Translations under genes and position numbers: made by a program
From: an uncultured Acetatifactor sp.
GTDB taxonomy: Bacteria > Bacillota > Clostridia > Lachnospirales > Lachnospiraceae
Direction: 5' to 3'
DNA length: 44,078 bases
Assembly: GCA_944384205.1 (NCBI GenBank)
Contig: CALWSL010000005.1
Span: 136,765 to 180,842 of the forward strand
In this document: positions 43,704-44,078 of the stretch, piece after piece
How positions within the stretch are numbered: the stretch's first letter is position 1
Layout: every line of letters starts with the position of its first letter
The notes under the pieces: model-generated
Databases searched by the model: none
Seen by the model: the letters and a program-made list of their open reading frames with translations, nothing else
What the model was told of the DNA's origin: nothing

Positions 43704-44078
43704 TTATTGCAAAATACCGGTTTCCTCATTAAAGTAGCAGCTCGTACCATCAATGGTCGCCCAGCCCTTCGCCATGGTTCCGTAAGTATAATCAAAGAAC
43801 CAGCTTCCTGTATCGGTGGTCTGCCAGCCTTTTACCATATGTCCGTTCTCATCGTAACGTACCCACTTGCCGCAGCGCTCGCCGTTTTCATTGGTATAAT
43901 CGCCCCAGTCGCCTGCCAGGGATTCCTGATAAACGTCCTTGCTCACTGCCTTTGCGCCGCCCTGGATGTTGTCCAGCCAGTACCATGCGTCCGTACCGGG
44001 ATCATGGATTTCCTTTCCACGGTAGGAAGCGTCCACGCTGTAGCCCTGACGGATATAATTCTCATACCAGTAATCTTT
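43704..44078 (-). CDS. C-terminal part of a secreted wall-binding-repeat protein (5' end outside window)
   Basis: The frame is open from the right edge to TAA at 43704-43706 (about 124 codons) and begins KDYWYENYIRQGYSV. It consists wholly of the wall-binding module (YRGKEIHDP, WYWLDNIQGGA, KDVYQESLAG, GKWVRYDENG, then YGTMAKGWATIDG). The catalytic part must lie to the right of the window. A GTG at 44036 is internal and is not the start. It ends 13 bases before the transglutaminase-like ATG, so the two are in one operon. Confidence 0.85.
   Translation of the reverse strand, partial: KDYWYENYIRQGYSVDASYRGKEIHDPGTDAWYWLDNIQGGAKAVSKDVYQESLAGDWGDYTNENGERCGKWVRYDENGHMVKGWQTTDTGSWFFDYTYGTMAKGWATIDGTSCYFNEETGILQ
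43707..44078 (-). repeat. C-terminal wall-binding module, copy 3
   Basis: Third copy of the module at 39075-39446 and 41574-41948. The copies are in the same orientation and similar at the DNA level, so they could recombine. Confidence 0.85.

Noticed and set aside
39075-44078. CRISPR or tandem-repeat array
   Set aside because: The repeats are protein-coding wall-binding modules spread over separate genes, with no short regular repeat-spacer pattern.

Overview
The window reads like a low-to-moderate G+C Gram-positive bacterium of the Clostridia, most likely a Lachnospiraceae gut anaerobe. The signs are strong Shine-Dalgarno sites (AGGAGG-like), teichoic-acid style genes (TagD, TagG/TagH, LicD, RgpF and YfhO types), choline/glucan-type cell-wall-binding repeats, and Rpn-type nuclease remnants. 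The genus is an inference. Every gene I can support lies on the minus strand, so transcription runs from high to low coordinates.

Layout in transcription order. (a) 44078-39072: three secreted proteins carrying near-identical C-terminal cell-wall-binding modules. They are a partial gene at the right edge, a transglutaminase-like protein broken by a one-base frameshift, and a GH43-like beta-propeller protein with its own promoter (TTGCCG-N17-TATAAT). (b) 39012-24295: a tightly packed, often overlapping operon. It contains a YfhO-type membrane protein, a second polytopic protein, the CDP-deoxysugar genes rfbF, rfbH, a thiamine-diphosphate enzyme, rfbG and a reductase, then a GtrB/CsbB-like GT2. 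It ends with two fusion enzymes (cytidylyltransferase-MocA oxidoreductase and metallophosphoesterase-GDPD) and a good intrinsic terminator at 24259-24287. (c) 24100-20264: an accessory cassette of an ABC/SMC-type ATPase plus a 611-aa protein with a PD-(D/E)XK-like motif. Decayed Rpn-family remnants that share a 75-bp repeat flank it on both sides. (d) 20045-1: a second polysaccharide operon starting at a good promoter (TTGTGA-N17-TATTAT). It contains LicD, a TagD-like enzyme, HAD, RgpF-like, GT4 and GT2-HAD proteins, a methyltransferase-kinase-LicD fusion, an ABC exporter, a second TagD/LicD pair, an acyltransferase and a partial GT-C-like membrane protein that runs off the left edge.

How the genes fit together. 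Blocks (b) and (d) look like one locus for a phosphate-decorated cell-wall glycan. GT2, GT4 and RgpF-type enzymes build a chain inside the cell. TagD-like enzymes make CDP-alcohols that LicD proteins attach as phospho-substituents. The ABC transporter exports the chain, and the methyltransferase-kinase-LicD protein next to it could cap the chain. The Rfb genes plus the TPP enzyme and reductase match the logic of CDP-yersiniose (branched 3,6-dideoxyhexose) synthesis. The GT2 and YfhO pair could add a sugar outside the membrane. Block (a) supplies wall-anchored proteins. The cassette in (c) is unrelated to glycan synthesis and is the best candidate for an uncharacterised defence-like system.
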